This document shows, piece after piece, positions 1-9,197 of a stretch of DNA of 64,000 nucleotides. Location of the stretch: NCBI RefSeq assembly GCF_039545455.1, contig NZ_CP154467.1, forward strand, positions 248,001 through 312,000. Reading direction: 5' to 3'. This stretch comes from Brucella sp. BE17. Its GTDB lineage: Bacteria; Pseudomonadota; Alphaproteobacteria; Rhizobiales; Rhizobiaceae. Made by a program: the position numbers and the translations under genes. Each line of letters opens with the position of its first letter. The first letter of the stretch is position 1. The notes beneath the pieces are model-generated. The model saw nothing but the letters and a program-made list of their open reading frames with translations, was not told the origin of the DNA and ran no database searches.

Positions 1-2
1 GT

Positions 3-3000
3 CAAGGGCGGATCGGTGAGCTGATCCAGGCCAAACCACAGGCGCGCCGCGCACTTCTGGAAGAGGCGGCTGGCATTTCGGGCCTGCATACGCGCCGCCA
101 CGAGGCGGAACTGCGTCTGCGTGCCGCTGAGACCAATCTCGAACGCCTCGAAGATGTGGTGGGCGAACTGGGTAGCCAGATCGAAAGCCTGAAACGTCAG
201 GCACGCCAGGCCAATCGCTTTAAGGGACTGTCGGCGGATATCCGTCGTGCGGAAGCAGCCCTCCTGCATTTGCGCTGGGCGCAGGCCAAGACTCAGGAAG
301 GTGAGGCTCAAAGCGCGCTTGCCGTCGCCACCTCGGCAGTGGGCGAGATGGCGCAAACGCAGATGAAGGCGGCGCGTGATCAGGCAGTCGGCGCGCATAA
401 ATTGCCGGAATTGCGTGATGCGGAGGCCAATGCCGCTGCGGCACTGCAACGACTTTCCATCGCCCGTACGCAGCTTGATGACGAAGACGATCGCATCCGT
501 TTGCGCCGTGCAGAACTGATGAAGCGGCTTGAACAACTGACTGCCGACATAGTCCGTGAAGAGGTGATGCTGCGCGAGAATTCTGATATTCTGGCGCGGC
601 TTGATGCGGAGGAGCAGGAGCTCGTCGCATCCAATGAGGCCTCGAGCGATCGTGATGAGGAAATACGCGCCCTGTTTGAGGAAGCGGAAATCCGCCTCAA
701 CGACAGCGAAAATGCCTTGGCGCGTGTGACCGCCGAACGCGCGGAAGCTGCCGCCGAACGCGCGCAGATCGAGCGGGCACTGAAGGAAACGCAGGAGCGC
801 CGCAGCCGTCTCTCCGCGCAGATGAGTACGATCGAGCGCGATCTTGCCGTGGTCGCCGAACAGATCGGTGGGCTTTTTGATCCGGCGGAAAAGCGGATCG
901 TGGTCGATGCCTGCACTGATGCGCTTTTTGCCGCCGAAGAAGCGGTCATTGCTGCAGAAGAACTGGTGGCGGGTGCGCGCGAGGCTGAAGCTGCAAGCCG
1001 CCAGCCCTTGAGCGAGGCGCGAACCGAAATTAGCCGCATCGAAACCGAAGCGCAGACCTTGGCGCGCATTCTCAATGCCGGTGAGACTGGGCAATACCCG
1101 CCGGTGGTTGAAGAACTGACGGTGGAGAAGGGCTATGAGGTAGCGCTTGGTGCGGCACTTGGTGAAGACCTCGATGCGGCAAGCGATGACACTGCACCGG
1201 TCTTTTGGGCCTATAATCCGTCCCGTGAGGGTGATCCTTCCTTGCCCGAAGGGGTGACACCGCTTGACAGGCTGGTGGAAGGCCCGCAGCAATTGCGCCG
1301 TAGGCTCGCGCAGGTCGGTGTGGTGTCCGAGGTTGATGGCAAACGGCTTCAGGCGTTGTTGCGTCCGGGTCAGCGGCTGGTGAGCAAAAAGGGTGCCTTT
1401 TGGCGCTGGGATGGCTATACGGCGAGTGCGGATGCACCGACGCCTGCTGCGCAACGCTTGGCGCAGAAAAACCGTCTGGTGGAACTTGAAGCGGATGCGG
1501 TTTCTGCGCGCAGCCGCGCGGAAGATGCAGAACGTGTTGTGCACCACGCTGAGGCATCGCTGCACGAAGCCGTTGAACATGAGCGCGTTGCGCGTGATCA
1601 GTGGCGCGGCAATCAACGCAAGCTCGATGAAGCACGCGAGGCGCTTGCCGTCGCAGAACGTGCGGCAGGCGAACTTGCTACTCGCCGTTCAACACTTGAT
1701 GAAGCCAAGGCGCGGCTTGAAGAGAATCTTGAGGAGGCACAGGCCGCGGTTGTAGAGGCTGAGGACCGACTTGGCGAAATGCCCGATCTGGGCGGTATCG
1801 CGCAGCGGCTCTCGGCATTGACCGTAGAAGTACAGACTGATCGGGCTGCCCTTGCCGAAGCGCGCGCCACCTATGAAGGGCTGCGCCGCGAGGCAGATGC
1901 ACGGCTGCGCCGCCTAGATATGATTGCACTTGAACGACGCAACTGGATTTCCCGTGCTGAAAATGCTGACCTTCACATTACGGCCCTCAATGAACGGCGC
2001 GCTGAGACTGCCGACGAGGCGGAAGGTTTGGAGGAAGCCCCCGACGAAATCGAGGAACGCCGCCGCGCGCTTCTCAATGAATTGTCACAGGCCGATGCGC
2101 GCCGCAAACAGGCGGCGGATAATCTTGTGCAAGCTGAAGCTGCACAAGCTGAACTCGACAAGGCAGCAACACTTGCCATTCAGCAGCTTGCCTCAAGCCG
2201 TGAGCAGCGCGCGCGCGCCGAGGAGCGGCTGACGGCAGCGGAAGAACGGCGCAAGGACGCTGAAGCGCGCATCATCGAGGCGCTCAATTGCCCACCGCAT
2301 GAGGCAATTCGCCATGCGGGCCTCTCGGCCGATGAACCTCTGCCCGATCCCGATCAGCTCGAACGGCAGTTAGAGCGGCTGAAAATAGAGCGTGAGCGGC
2401 TTGGTGCTGTCAATCTGCGCGCCGAGGAAGAAAGTCAGGAGCTTTCCGAGCGTCTAGACTTATTGGTTTCAGAGCGTGAGGATGTTATCGAGGCGATCAA
2501 GAAACTGCGGCAGGCAATCCAGAGCCTCAACCGCGAAGGCCGCGAGCGTTTGCTTGCCGCCTTCGAGGTGGTCAATGCGCAGTTCCAGCGCCTGTTCACG
2601 CATCTGTTTGGCGGCGGTACGGCGGAACTCCAACTCATTGAAAGCGATGATCCGCTTGATGCCGGTCTTGAAATTCTGGCGCGTCCTCCGGGCAAGAAGC
2701 CGCAGACCATGACGCTTTTATCAGGTGGCGAGCAGGCATTGACCGCCATGGCGCTGATCTTTGCCGTCTTCCTCACCAATCCCGCACCCATATGCGTGCT
2801 CGACGAAGTGGATGCACCGCTCGATGACCATAATGTCGAGCGTTATTGCAACCTGATGGATGAAATGGCCGCCTCGACCGAAACGCGCTTCGTGGTCATC
2901 ACGCATAACCCGATCACCATGGCGCGTATGGACCGACTGTTCGGTGTGACCATGGGTGAACAAGGCGTGAGCCAGCTCGTCTCCGTCGATCTGCAGACGG

Positions 3001-3026
3001 CGGAACGGTTGCGCGAGGCAAGCTGA
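3..3026 (+). CDS. smc: Chromosome segregation ATPase SMC (5' end missing)
   Basis: SMC proteins are long coiled-coil ATPases of the ScpA/ScpB condensin complex that compact and separate the chromosome. The frame is open from base 3 and begins inside the N-terminal head with GRIGELIQAKPQARR and LLEEAAGISG, so I estimate that about 140 residues, including Walker A, lie outside the window. Then come a heptad-rich coiled coil, a globular hinge near 1080-1420 (GQYPPVVEELTVEKGYEVAL), a second coiled coil, and the C-terminal head with ABC signature LLSGGEQALTAMAL and Walker B ICVLDEVDAPLDDHN. It ends in TGA at 3024-3026. No other member of the complex is seen here. Identification is very secure. Confidence 0.97.
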   Translation, partial: QGRIGELIQAKPQARRALLEEAAGISGLHTRRHEAELRLRAAETNLERLEDVVGELGSQIESLKRQARQANRFKGLSADIRRAEAALLHLRWAQAKTQEGEAQSALAVATSAVGEMAQTQMKAARDQAVGAHKLPELRDAEANAAAALQRLSIARTQLDDEDDRIRLRRAELMKRLEQLTADIVREEVMLRENSDILARLDAEEQELVASNEASSDRDEEIRALFEEAEIRLNDSENALARVTAERAEAAAERAQIERALKETQERRSRLSAQMSTIERDLAVVAEQIGGLFDPAEKRIVVDACTDALFAAEEAVIAAEELVAGAREAEAASRQPLSEARTEISRIETEAQTLARILNAGETGQYPPVVEELTVEKGYEVALGAALGEDLDAASDDTAPVFWAYNPSREGDPSLPEGVTPLDRLVEGPQQLRRRLAQVGVVSEVDGKRLQALLRPGQRLVSKKGAFWRWDGYTASADAPTPAAQRLAQKNRLVELEADAVSARSRAEDAERVVHHAEASLHEAVEHERVARDQWRGNQRKLDEAREALAVAERAAGELATRRSTLDEAKARLEENLEEAQAAVVEAEDRLGEMPDLGGIAQRLSALTVEVQTDRAALAEARATYEGLRREADARLRRLDMIALERRNWISRAENADLHITALNERRAETADEAEGLEEAPDEIEERRRALLNELSQADARRKQAADNLVQAEAAQAELDKAATLAIQQLASSREQRARAEERLTAAEERRKDAEARIIEALNCPPHEAIRHAGLSADEPLPDPDQLERQLERLKIERERLGAVNLRAEEESQELSERLDLLVSEREDVIEAIKKLRQAIQSLNREGRERLLAAFEVVNAQFQRLFTHLFGGGTAELQLIESDDPLDAGLEILARPPGKKPQTMTLLSGGEQALTAMALIFAVFLTNPAPICVLDEVDAPLDDHNVERYCNLMDEMAASTETRFVVITHNPITMARMDRLFGVTMGEQGVSQLVSVDLQTAERLREAS

Positions 3027-3101
3027 TAAGTCCGTGCTCCACACTCCGACTTGAGGGAGAGGGGCTGTTTATTAGCGGGCGATTGCCGTTGGCAGGTTTC
3101 G

Positions 3102-3206
3102 TTATTTTTTCTTGCCTTGATCGTAATGCCACTTGATGGCGAAGAACATGCCTGTACCTAACACGACAAGCTTGAACGTGAAGAAGACGATAATGAACCA
3201 GTCCAT
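3102..3206 (-). CDS. 34-residue single-pass membrane protein, unrecognised
   Basis: A short ORF starts at ATG 3206-3204 and ends at TAA 3104-3102. It encodes MDWFIIVFFTFKLVVLGTGM followed by FFAIKWHYDQGKKK. Residues 3-24 are strongly hydrophobic and the C-terminus ends in lysines, as in a small inner-membrane protein with a basic cytoplasmic tail. A weak purine-rich site (GGAA) lies 10-13 bases upstream. It sits alone between smc and a VOC gene. I know of no function. The clean hydrophobic-then-basic layout argues for a real gene, but expression is unproven. Confidence 0.6.
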   Translation of the reverse strand: MDWFIIVFFTFKLVVLGTGMFFAIKWHYDQGKKK

Positions 3207-3437
3207 TTTTTGAATATTCCAGGCTGCTGTCTAACTTGAGGGGTCTTACCTCAAAACTCCTGCTTTGGCATAATCATTTTTTGTTCAACGCATAATCGAG
3301 CATTTTAAACCAAAAGTGGGTAGCATTTTGGCAAGGAAATCTGTTCAATGGGCTGAGTTCTGGTCCTGCTTCGATGCTTTCGGAGAATGCGACAAGAAAA
3401 AAGTTGGAGCGGTCATTTTATTCTGGAACTGCTTTGA

Positions 3438-3782
3438 TCATTTCTCACTCCACACGGCCAGCTCATTGCCTGCCGGGTCGGTGAAATGAAAGCGCCGCCC
3501 GCCCGGAAACGAAAAGATCGGCTTGACGATGGCGCCGCCCGCTTCTGTCACCGCATCGAGCGTGTTTTCGAGATTAGCGGCGTAAAGCACCGGTAGCGGT
3601 TTGGTTGAGGCTGAAGGATCGGCGTCAAAACCACCGTCCAGCCCCTCGCTATAGGCGGAATAGGTTGGGCCATAATCGACAAAACTCCAGCCGAAGGCGC
3701 GGGCATAGAAACTTTTGGCCGCATCGAGCGACCCGTTTGCCGCCGGCATTTCCAGATAATCGAGCTTGCCTGTGATCCGCAT
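3438..3782 (-). CDS. VOC (glyoxalase/bleomycin-resistance fold) family protein
   Basis: A 114-residue protein of the vicinal-oxygen-chelate superfamily, with one beta-alpha-beta-beta-beta unit repeated. It starts MRITGKLDYLEMPA, has the AKSFYARAFGW helix-strand turn, and ends FTDPAGNELAVWS, typical of the glyoxalase/bleomycin-resistance subgroup. The start at 3782 is preferred over an in-frame ATG at 3803 because GGAGG lies six bases upstream of 3782. The family includes lyases, dioxygenases and antibiotic-binding proteins, and nothing nearby fixes the substrate. It is likely cytosolic and monocistronic. Confidence 0.85.
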   Translation of the reverse strand: MRITGKLDYLEMPAANGSLDAAKSFYARAFGWSFVDYGPTYSAYSEGLDGGFDADPSASTKPLPVLYAANLENTLDAVTEAGGAIVKPIFSFPGGRRFHFTDPAGNELAVWSEK

Positions 3783-4004
3783 TGCGACCTCCACAATGTT
3801 CATGATGTGTTCTATTGTGATCCCAAGGGGCGACAGGAGTCAAGCTTTTGAACCTCTGTTTACCGATCTAATCGATTCTATTGCTTTGGCTTATGTTTTT
3901 TGATTGGCACGTGCTGGATGGATCGCATAAGCAACGAGAGCGGTATGAAGAGGAGGCTTTATTGCAAAGCCGGACGAACCGTATGCGGTGCAAGGGAGAC
4001 CGGG

Positions 4005-6674
4005 ATGACGAAGTGGGTGTATACATTTGGTGACGGCAAGGCAGAGGGCGCTGCAAGCGACCGTAATCTGCTTGGCGGTAAGGGGGCCAATCTCGCGGAG
4101 ATGAGCAGCCTGGGGCTGCCGGTGCCACCCGGCTTTACCATTCCCACCGAAGTCTGCACCTATTATTACGATCATGAGCGTTCCTATCCGCCGGAACTGG
4201 AAGCGCAGGTCGCAACCGCACTGGAGCATATTGCAAGCCTGACGGGACGCGCCTTTGGTGACGCACAAAAGCCACTGCTGGTCTCGGTGCGTTCAGGCGC
4301 ACGCGCGTCCATGCCCGGTATGATGGATACGGTCTTGAACCTTGGTTTGAATGATGAAACGGTCGCGGCAATTGCACGCGAAGCCGGCGATGAGCGCTTC
4401 GCCTATGACAGCTATCGCCGCTTTATCCAGATGTATGCCGATGTGGTGCTCGGCGTCGATCATGGTTTTTTCGAGGAAATCCTTGATGACAAAAAGGCGA
4501 GCCTCGGTGTCGATGTCGATACGGCTTTAAGCGCCGATGACTGGAAGGAAGTGATCGCGCTTTACAAGGAAAAAGTCGAGGAAGAACGGGGCGAAGCTTT
4601 CCCGCAAGCCGCGCGCGAGCAGCTTTGGGGCGCGATTGGCGCGGTTTTCTCGAGCTGGATGAATGCGCGTGCCATTACCTATCGCCGCCTGCATAATATT
4701 CCGGCCGCCTGGGGTACGGCAGTCAATGTGCAGGCTATGGTGTTCGGCAATATGGGCGAGACATCAGCAACAGGCGTTGCCTTCACGCGCAATCCCTCGA
4801 CCGGTGAAAACAAGCTTTACGGCGAGTTTTTGGTCAATGCACAGGGTGAGGACGTGGTGGCAGGCATCCGCACACCGCAGAACATCACCGAAGAAGCGCG
4901 TATTGCCGCCGGTTCCGACAAGCCGTCGCTGGAAAAGATTATGCCGGAGGCTTTTGGTGAATTTCTAAAAGTTGCGGAACGGCTCGAAAGCCATTATCGC
5001 GACATGCAGGATCTGGAATTCACCATCGAGCGCGGCAAGTTGTGGATGCTGCAAACTCGTTCGGGCAAGCGCACTGCCAAGGCAGCACTGAAAATGGCCG
5101 TCGAAATGGCAGCCGAAGGTCTGATTTCTGAGGAAGAAGCCGTAAAACGCGTCGATCCGGCCTCGCTCGATCAGCTTTTACACCCGACAATCGATCCCAA
5201 GGCCGAGCGTATCGTGATCGGCCAGGGCTTGCCAGCCTCACCGGGAGCCGCGACCGGGGAAATCGTTTTCTCGTCGGAAGAGGCCGAAAAAGCCAAGGCA
5301 GAAGGGCGCAAGGTCATTTTGGTGCGCGTTGAAACCAGCCCTGAGGATATTCACGGCATGCATGCGGCAGAAGGCATATTGACCACGCGTGGCGGTATGA
5401 CCAGCCATGCAGCGGTTGTTGCACGAGGCATGGGTAAGCCCTGCGTTTCTGGCGCCGGCTCGCTGCGCGTTGATTACCGCAATGGCGTCATGCTGGCAGC
5501 AGGACAGAAATTCGCCAAGGGTGAGGTCATCACGGTCGATGGCGGTACCGGACAGGTGCTCAAAGGTGCTGTCGCCATGCTACAGCCCGAACTTTCAGGC
5601 GATTTCGGCAAGCTCATGCAGTGGGCTGACAGGACGCGACGCATGAAAGTGCGCGCCAATGCCGAAACCCCGGCAGATGCGCGTACTGCACGTTCTTTTG
5701 GTGCCGAAGGCATAGGGCTTTGCCGCACTGAGCATATGTTCTTTGACGGGAGCCGGATTGTCGCCATGCGCGAAATGATCCTGTCTGACAGCGAAGACGG
5801 ACGTCGTGCGGCGCTCGCAAAACTTCTTCCGATGCAGCGCTCGGATTTCGTCGAACTGTTCGAAATCATGAAGGGCCTGCCGGTAACGATCCGTCTGCTC
5901 GATCCGCCCCTTCACGAGTTTCTGCCGCACACGGATGAGGAAGTCGCGGAAGTGGCGGATGCCATGGGCGTGGACGCGGAAAAATTGCGCGAACGCTCGG
6001 AATCATTACACGAATTCAACCCGATGCTCGGTCATCGCGGTTGCCGCTTGGCGGTGTCCTATCCCGAAATCGCCGAAATGCAGGCACGCGCGATTTTTGA
6101 AGCTGCGGTAGAGGCGGGCAAAAAGACCGGCGAGCCGGTGGTGCCGGAAATCATGGTGCCGCTTGTGGGGCTCAAGGCCGAGCTTGATTTTGTCAAAGCG
6201 CGTATTGATGCGGTGGCTGAAGAAGTGATGGCCGAGGAAGGTTTGAAGATCGATTATATGGTCGGCACCATGATCGAATTGCCGCGTGCAGCGCTTCGTG
6301 CAGGGGAGATTGCCGAGACGGCAGCGTTTTTCTCGTTTGGCACAAATGATCTGACGCAGACGACATTCGGTATTTCGCGTGACGATGCAGCCCCTTTCCT
6401 TTCGACCTATCAGGCGCGTGGTGTAATCGAGCAGGACCCGTTCGTGTCGCTCGATGTGGAAGGTGTTGGTGAGCTGGTGGAGATTGCTGCCGAACGCGGG
6501 CGTAAAACACGCAGCAATATCAAGCTTGGCATCTGCGGCGAACATGGCGGTGATCCCGCTTCAATCGCTTTTTGCGAAAAGACTGGCCTGGATTATGTCT
6601 CCTGCTCGCCTTTCCGAGTGCCGATTGCCCGCCTGGCTGCGGCGCAGGCGGCAATTCGGGAAAGTAATGGCTGA
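4005..6674 (+). CDS. ppdK: Pyruvate, phosphate dikinase
   Basis: This enzyme interconverts pyruvate, ATP and phosphate with phosphoenolpyruvate, AMP and pyrophosphate, linking gluconeogenesis and glycolysis. The 889-residue length is that of bacterial PpdK. The N-terminal ATP-grasp domain starts TFGDGKAEGA and contains KGANLAEMSSLGLPVPPGFT. The swivelling phosphohistidine domain has TTRGGMTSHAAVVARGMGKP, with the phosphorylated His near residue 467. The C-terminal PEP/pyruvate barrel has GICGEHGGDP, with the catalytic Cys near residue 844. Start 4005 is chosen because AGGGAG lies nine bases upstream and the homologous region begins there; an in-frame ATG at 3900 would add 35 unlikely residues. 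No PPDK regulatory kinase gene is visible. Confidence 0.97.
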   Translation: MTKWVYTFGDGKAEGAASDRNLLGGKGANLAEMSSLGLPVPPGFTIPTEVCTYYYDHERSYPPELEAQVATALEHIASLTGRAFGDAQKPLLVSVRSGARASMPGMMDTVLNLGLNDETVAAIAREAGDERFAYDSYRRFIQMYADVVLGVDHGFFEEILDDKKASLGVDVDTALSADDWKEVIALYKEKVEEERGEAFPQAAREQLWGAIGAVFSSWMNARAITYRRLHNIPAAWGTAVNVQAMVFGNMGETSATGVAFTRNPSTGENKLYGEFLVNAQGEDVVAGIRTPQNITEEARIAAGSDKPSLEKIMPEAFGEFLKVAERLESHYRDMQDLEFTIERGKLWMLQTRSGKRTAKAALKMAVEMAAEGLISEEEAVKRVDPASLDQLLHPTIDPKAERIVIGQGLPASPGAATGEIVFSSEEAEKAKAEGRKVILVRVETSPEDIHGMHAAEGILTTRGGMTSHAAVVARGMGKPCVSGAGSLRVDYRNGVMLAAGQKFAKGEVITVDGGTGQVLKGAVAMLQPELSGDFGKLMQWADRTRRMKVRANAETPADARTARSFGAEGIGLCRTEHMFFDGSRIVAMREMILSDSEDGRRAALAKLLPMQRSDFVELFEIMKGLPVTIRLLDPPLHEFLPHTDEEVAEVADAMGVDAEKLRERSESLHEFNPMLGHRGCRLAVSYPEIAEMQARAIFEAAVEAGKKTGEPVVPEIMVPLVGLKAELDFVKARIDAVAEEVMAEEGLKIDYMVGTMIELPRAALRAGEIAETAAFFSFGTNDLTQTTFGISRDDAAPFLSTYQARGVIEQDPFVSLDVEGVGELVEIAAERGRKTRSNIKLGICGEHGGDPASIAFCEKTGLDYVSCSPFRVPIARLAAAQAAIRESNG

Positions 6675-6702
6675 GTTATGGCCATAATTTATCTATGGTT
6701 TG

Positions 6703-6730
6703 GGTGTTCAAGTGCGGCCATTTGAACACC
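6703..6730 (+). other. Stem-loop between ppdK and the deacetylase gene
   Basis: GGTGTTCAA at 6703-6711 and TTGAACACC at 6722-6730 are perfect 9-base arms around a 10-base loop. A 12-base palindrome TTATGGCCATAA lies just upstream at 6676-6687. No run of T follows, so this is not a standard terminator. It may be a ppdK 3' end or a leader structure for the next gene, which starts 20 bases further on. Confidence 0.5.
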
Positions 6731-6750
6731 AACTCTTCTTGAGGCAGCAT

Positions 6751-7584
6751 ATGTTGCGACGATTTTTGGCGGCAGGGGCAGTGCTTCTGTTGGCTGGTAC
6801 TGTTGCAGGGGCATTCGAGCCGCAGCTGCAGCAAGGACAGGAAAAAGTCCGCCTGGTCGAGCCGCGGCTGACCATTGCGCGCGGTGGTGTATCAAGTCCA
6901 CAGGTAGCTTTGACGCTTGATGCCTGCATGGGCAAGACCGACCGACGCATTCTTGACATGCTGGTCAGGGAGAAAATTCCGGCGACTATTTTCGTGACTG
7001 CGCGCTGGTTGCGCCAGAACGGCGAGGCTTTTGCAATTCTGAAGGCCAATGCCGATCTGTTTGCTATCGAAGACCATGGCGCGATGCATGTGCCTGCGGC
7101 AACCAATGTGCCAAGAATTTATGGTATCCGCACCGCTGGATCGCTTGCTGCCGTGCGCGCCGAGATCGAGGGCGGGGCAAAGGCTATCATGGATGCGGGC
7201 GCACCAAAGCCAAAATGGTATCGCGATGCCACCGCACGCTATTCCACCGATGCGATCGATCTTGCGACAAGCCTTGGTTATGGCATCGGTGGCTATTCGC
7301 TCAATGGCGATCAGGGCGCTTCGCTTCTGGCACCCGTTGTGGCGCGGCGCATTTCGGGGGCGCGGGACGGCGATGTCATCATTTCACATATCAACCAGCC
7401 ATCGCGTTCGGCAGGCGACGGTGTGGTCAAGGGTGTTCTGGCGCTGAAGGCGAAGGGCATGAAATTCGTGCTCCTGCGTGATGTCGAAACCACGCTGACG
7501 TTGAACCCGGTTCCGACGCATAAGCTTCCAAGTGGTATTGGTGAAGCAGGGGCTGGAACCGCAAGGCCGCGAGACAAGAAATAA
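6751..7584 (+). CDS. Exported polysaccharide-deacetylase (NodB-like) family protein
   Basis: A 277-residue protein with an N-terminal signal peptide (MLRRFLAAGAVLLLAGTVAG, then AFEPQ). The NodB-type fold is suggested by VALTLDACMGKTDRRIL, where TLDA takes the place of the usual TFDD, by DHGAMH, which supplies the two metal-binding histidines spaced HxxxH, and by the later GDVIISHINQPS. Family members remove acetyl groups from cell-wall or surface glycans. The motif 1 change from DD to DA means metal binding or activity may differ. The start at 6751 follows a GAGG site. The gene ends one base before the convergent gene at 7585. Confidence 0.75.
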   Translation: MLRRFLAAGAVLLLAGTVAGAFEPQLQQGQEKVRLVEPRLTIARGGVSSPQVALTLDACMGKTDRRILDMLVREKIPATIFVTARWLRQNGEAFAILKANADLFAIEDHGAMHVPAATNVPRIYGIRTAGSLAAVRAEIEGGAKAIMDAGAPKPKWYRDATARYSTDAIDLATSLGYGIGGYSLNGDQGASLLAPVVARRISGARDGDVIISHINQPSRSAGDGVVKGVLALKAKGMKFVLLRDVETTLTLNPVPTHKLPSGIGEAGAGTARPRDKK

Positions 7585-8013
7585 TCATTCGCCTTTTACA
7601 AGATTATCGGCAGCATTCTCAGTGGGGGCAAGGCTTTTCATGACCGTGGCATAGTTTCGCCCAAGGCTCTCGAAAACAGCATTGTCGCCGTCCGGTTTTC
7701 CGACCGTCAACGTGGTGCCATCATTGTGCAAGGTTACAAAAATAACCTGATCATGCGGCTGCGCGGGAATGGAAATGGCGCCAATGCGTTGCGCCATGCT
7801 GGTATCGATGGCAGGCATGTTGAACAGTACCTTGCCGCCTACTCGTTCAGTGGCCTTTACAAGGGCTGCGTCAAAACCTTCGAGCAAAACATCAATAGCG
7901 CCGAGAGCAAATTCCAGCTCGACGGCTTCGAGCGTCATCACTTCTTCGGTTCCAGAGTCGGACGGAGAGGCGACGCCGACCCGGCCAGCACCGTTATCGG
8001 GAGTATGATTCAT
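7585..8013 (-). CDS. Hypothetical protein, 142 residues
   Basis: I do not recognise a family. The first 25 residues are polar and low in structure (MNHTPDNGAGRVGVASPSDS), followed by a compact domain with helices and strands (AVELEFALGAIDVLLEGFDA, VIFVTLHNDGTTLTVGKPDG) and a polar tail. There is no signal peptide or membrane segment. A GAGAGGACGGA site precedes the ATG at 8013. Its stop touches that of the convergent deacetylase-like gene. Confidence 0.6.
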   Translation of the reverse strand: MNHTPDNGAGRVGVASPSDSGTEEVMTLEAVELEFALGAIDVLLEGFDAALVKATERVGGKVLFNMPAIDTSMAQRIGAISIPAQPHDQVIFVTLHNDGTTLTVGKPDGDNAVFESLGRNYATVMKSLAPTENAADNLVKGE

Positions 8014-8287
8014 TCCGTCCTCTCTGACGAATCCGAATTAGCCCCCTAATATATACATGCCTTTCATTAGAAGGACCTGCAATGCTTTTAAAATTGAAAT
8101 ACCAAGAAAATTCGCGGTTAATTATTGCGCGTTCTATATAAGCACCAAAATAATGCACTCTTAAAGAGAGTATAATTGACAGTGATCGCTTTGCGCGTAA
8201 TTGCGCGCCGCGCAGCAACATCCCAAATCCATGTCATTCTGGTGCAAATAATCGATCGAATTCCAGGTTCCATTCTGCGATAAGGGT

Positions 8288-8343
8288 GAATTGAATTTGA
8301 CATTCAATTCCGGCATAGCTCAAGCTCTTATATGAATGTCAAA
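8288..8343 (+). promoter_or_regulatory. Overlapping palindromes in the DUF1499 gene leader
   Basis: The gene-free stretch 8014-8399 contains GAATTGAAT, TTGAC, ATTCAATTC at 8288-8310, a perfect 9-base inverted repeat. Its central TTTGACATTC (8296-8305) also pairs perfectly with GAATGTCAAA at 8334-8343. The two pairings exclude each other. It could be an operator or an alternative leader structure for the gene starting at 8400. I see no well-spaced promoter hexamers, and nothing else notable in the stretch. Confidence 0.4.
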
Positions 8344-8399
8344 CTCGAAACGCTCTGTGCAATTGTGGGGCGCGCCTGAATATCCGAACGGGAATGAGG

Positions 8400-9188
8400 A
8401 TGAGAAAGCTTCGTTATCAGCGACGCCAGTCGCGGTCTGCTGTATGGGCATCACGCTTTGGCTTGCTGGCGACCTTGCTTTTGACGGCATCTTTTGTCTT
8501 CCACCGGTTCTCGACGCTCGAAACACCGGACCTTGTTATTGCGGCTGCGATATGCTTCTTGCTGGCAGTGCTGGGGTTGATCTGTGCTTTGCGGGGTTTG
8601 CGCAATCTCTGGGTGCATGGCGACAAGGGAGGAATGCGTTCCAGTGCTGCGGTTTTACTGGCACTAATCGTGCTGGTGCCTCTTCTGGCATTCGGTACTT
8701 TTTGGCTGCGTTCGCCGCCCTTTTACGATGTTTCCACTGATTTGGAGACGCCGCCACAGTTTCCGGCCAACATGCCGCAGCGCCTGTCCTTTATGAACCC
8801 CCTGACACCCCGGGTAAGCGGCGATGCGCTGACGCAGTTTATCATCTATCCCGATGTCATCGGTCGACGTTACGAGGCAGCCCCCGATCGCGTTGCCGAA
8901 GGTGTTGCAAATGTTCTCAAGGATTTCGGTTGGCAGGTCATTACCAGCGATGTGGCAGAGCAGGAGGCAGGTACGCTAAGCTTCGTCGCCACCGCCCACA
9001 GCTTCATTCTCGGCCTCAAAAGCGATATCATCATTCGCCTTCTTGATGAGGGTGAGACGACCTATGTCGATATGCGATCGCTATCGCGCTATGGCACACG
9101 CGACATGGGGCAGAACGCCGCCCTGATCACAGAGTTTCTCGGCGCGCTGGAAGGCGAGGTCAACAAGGCTCCTGCCGACGTGGAGTGA
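8400..9188 (+). CDS. DUF1499 domain membrane protein
   Basis: A 262-residue protein. The N-terminal third has three hydrophobic segments (around FGLLATLLLTASFVF, LVIAAAICFLLAVLGLICAL and SSAAVLLALIVLVPLLAFGT), followed by a soluble C-terminal domain typical of DUF1499. Recognisable elements are YPDVIGRRYEAAPDRV, the FVATAHSFILGLKSDIIIRL strand pair and VDMRSLSRYGTRDMGQNA, which resembles the family's closing motif VDVRSVSRxGxSDxGxNA. The function of DUF1499 proteins is unknown. An in-frame ATG at 8394 also exists; 8400 has better spacing from GGGA. It ends ten bases before the next, convergent gene. Confidence 0.75.
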   Translation: MRKLRYQRRQSRSAVWASRFGLLATLLLTASFVFHRFSTLETPDLVIAAAICFLLAVLGLICALRGLRNLWVHGDKGGMRSSAAVLLALIVLVPLLAFGTFWLRSPPFYDVSTDLETPPQFPANMPQRLSFMNPLTPRVSGDALTQFIIYPDVIGRRYEAAPDRVAEGVANVLKDFGWQVITSDVAEQEAGTLSFVATAHSFILGLKSDIIIRLLDEGETTYVDMRSLSRYGTRDMGQNAALITEFLGALEGEVNKAPADVE

Positions 9189-9197
9189 TTGCAGGGA

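Noticed and set aside
380..1075. 231-codon minus-strand frame within smc
   Set aside because: Its Ser/Arg/Ala-rich composition is the usual shadow of coiled-coil coding DNA; the opposite strand is clearly SMC.
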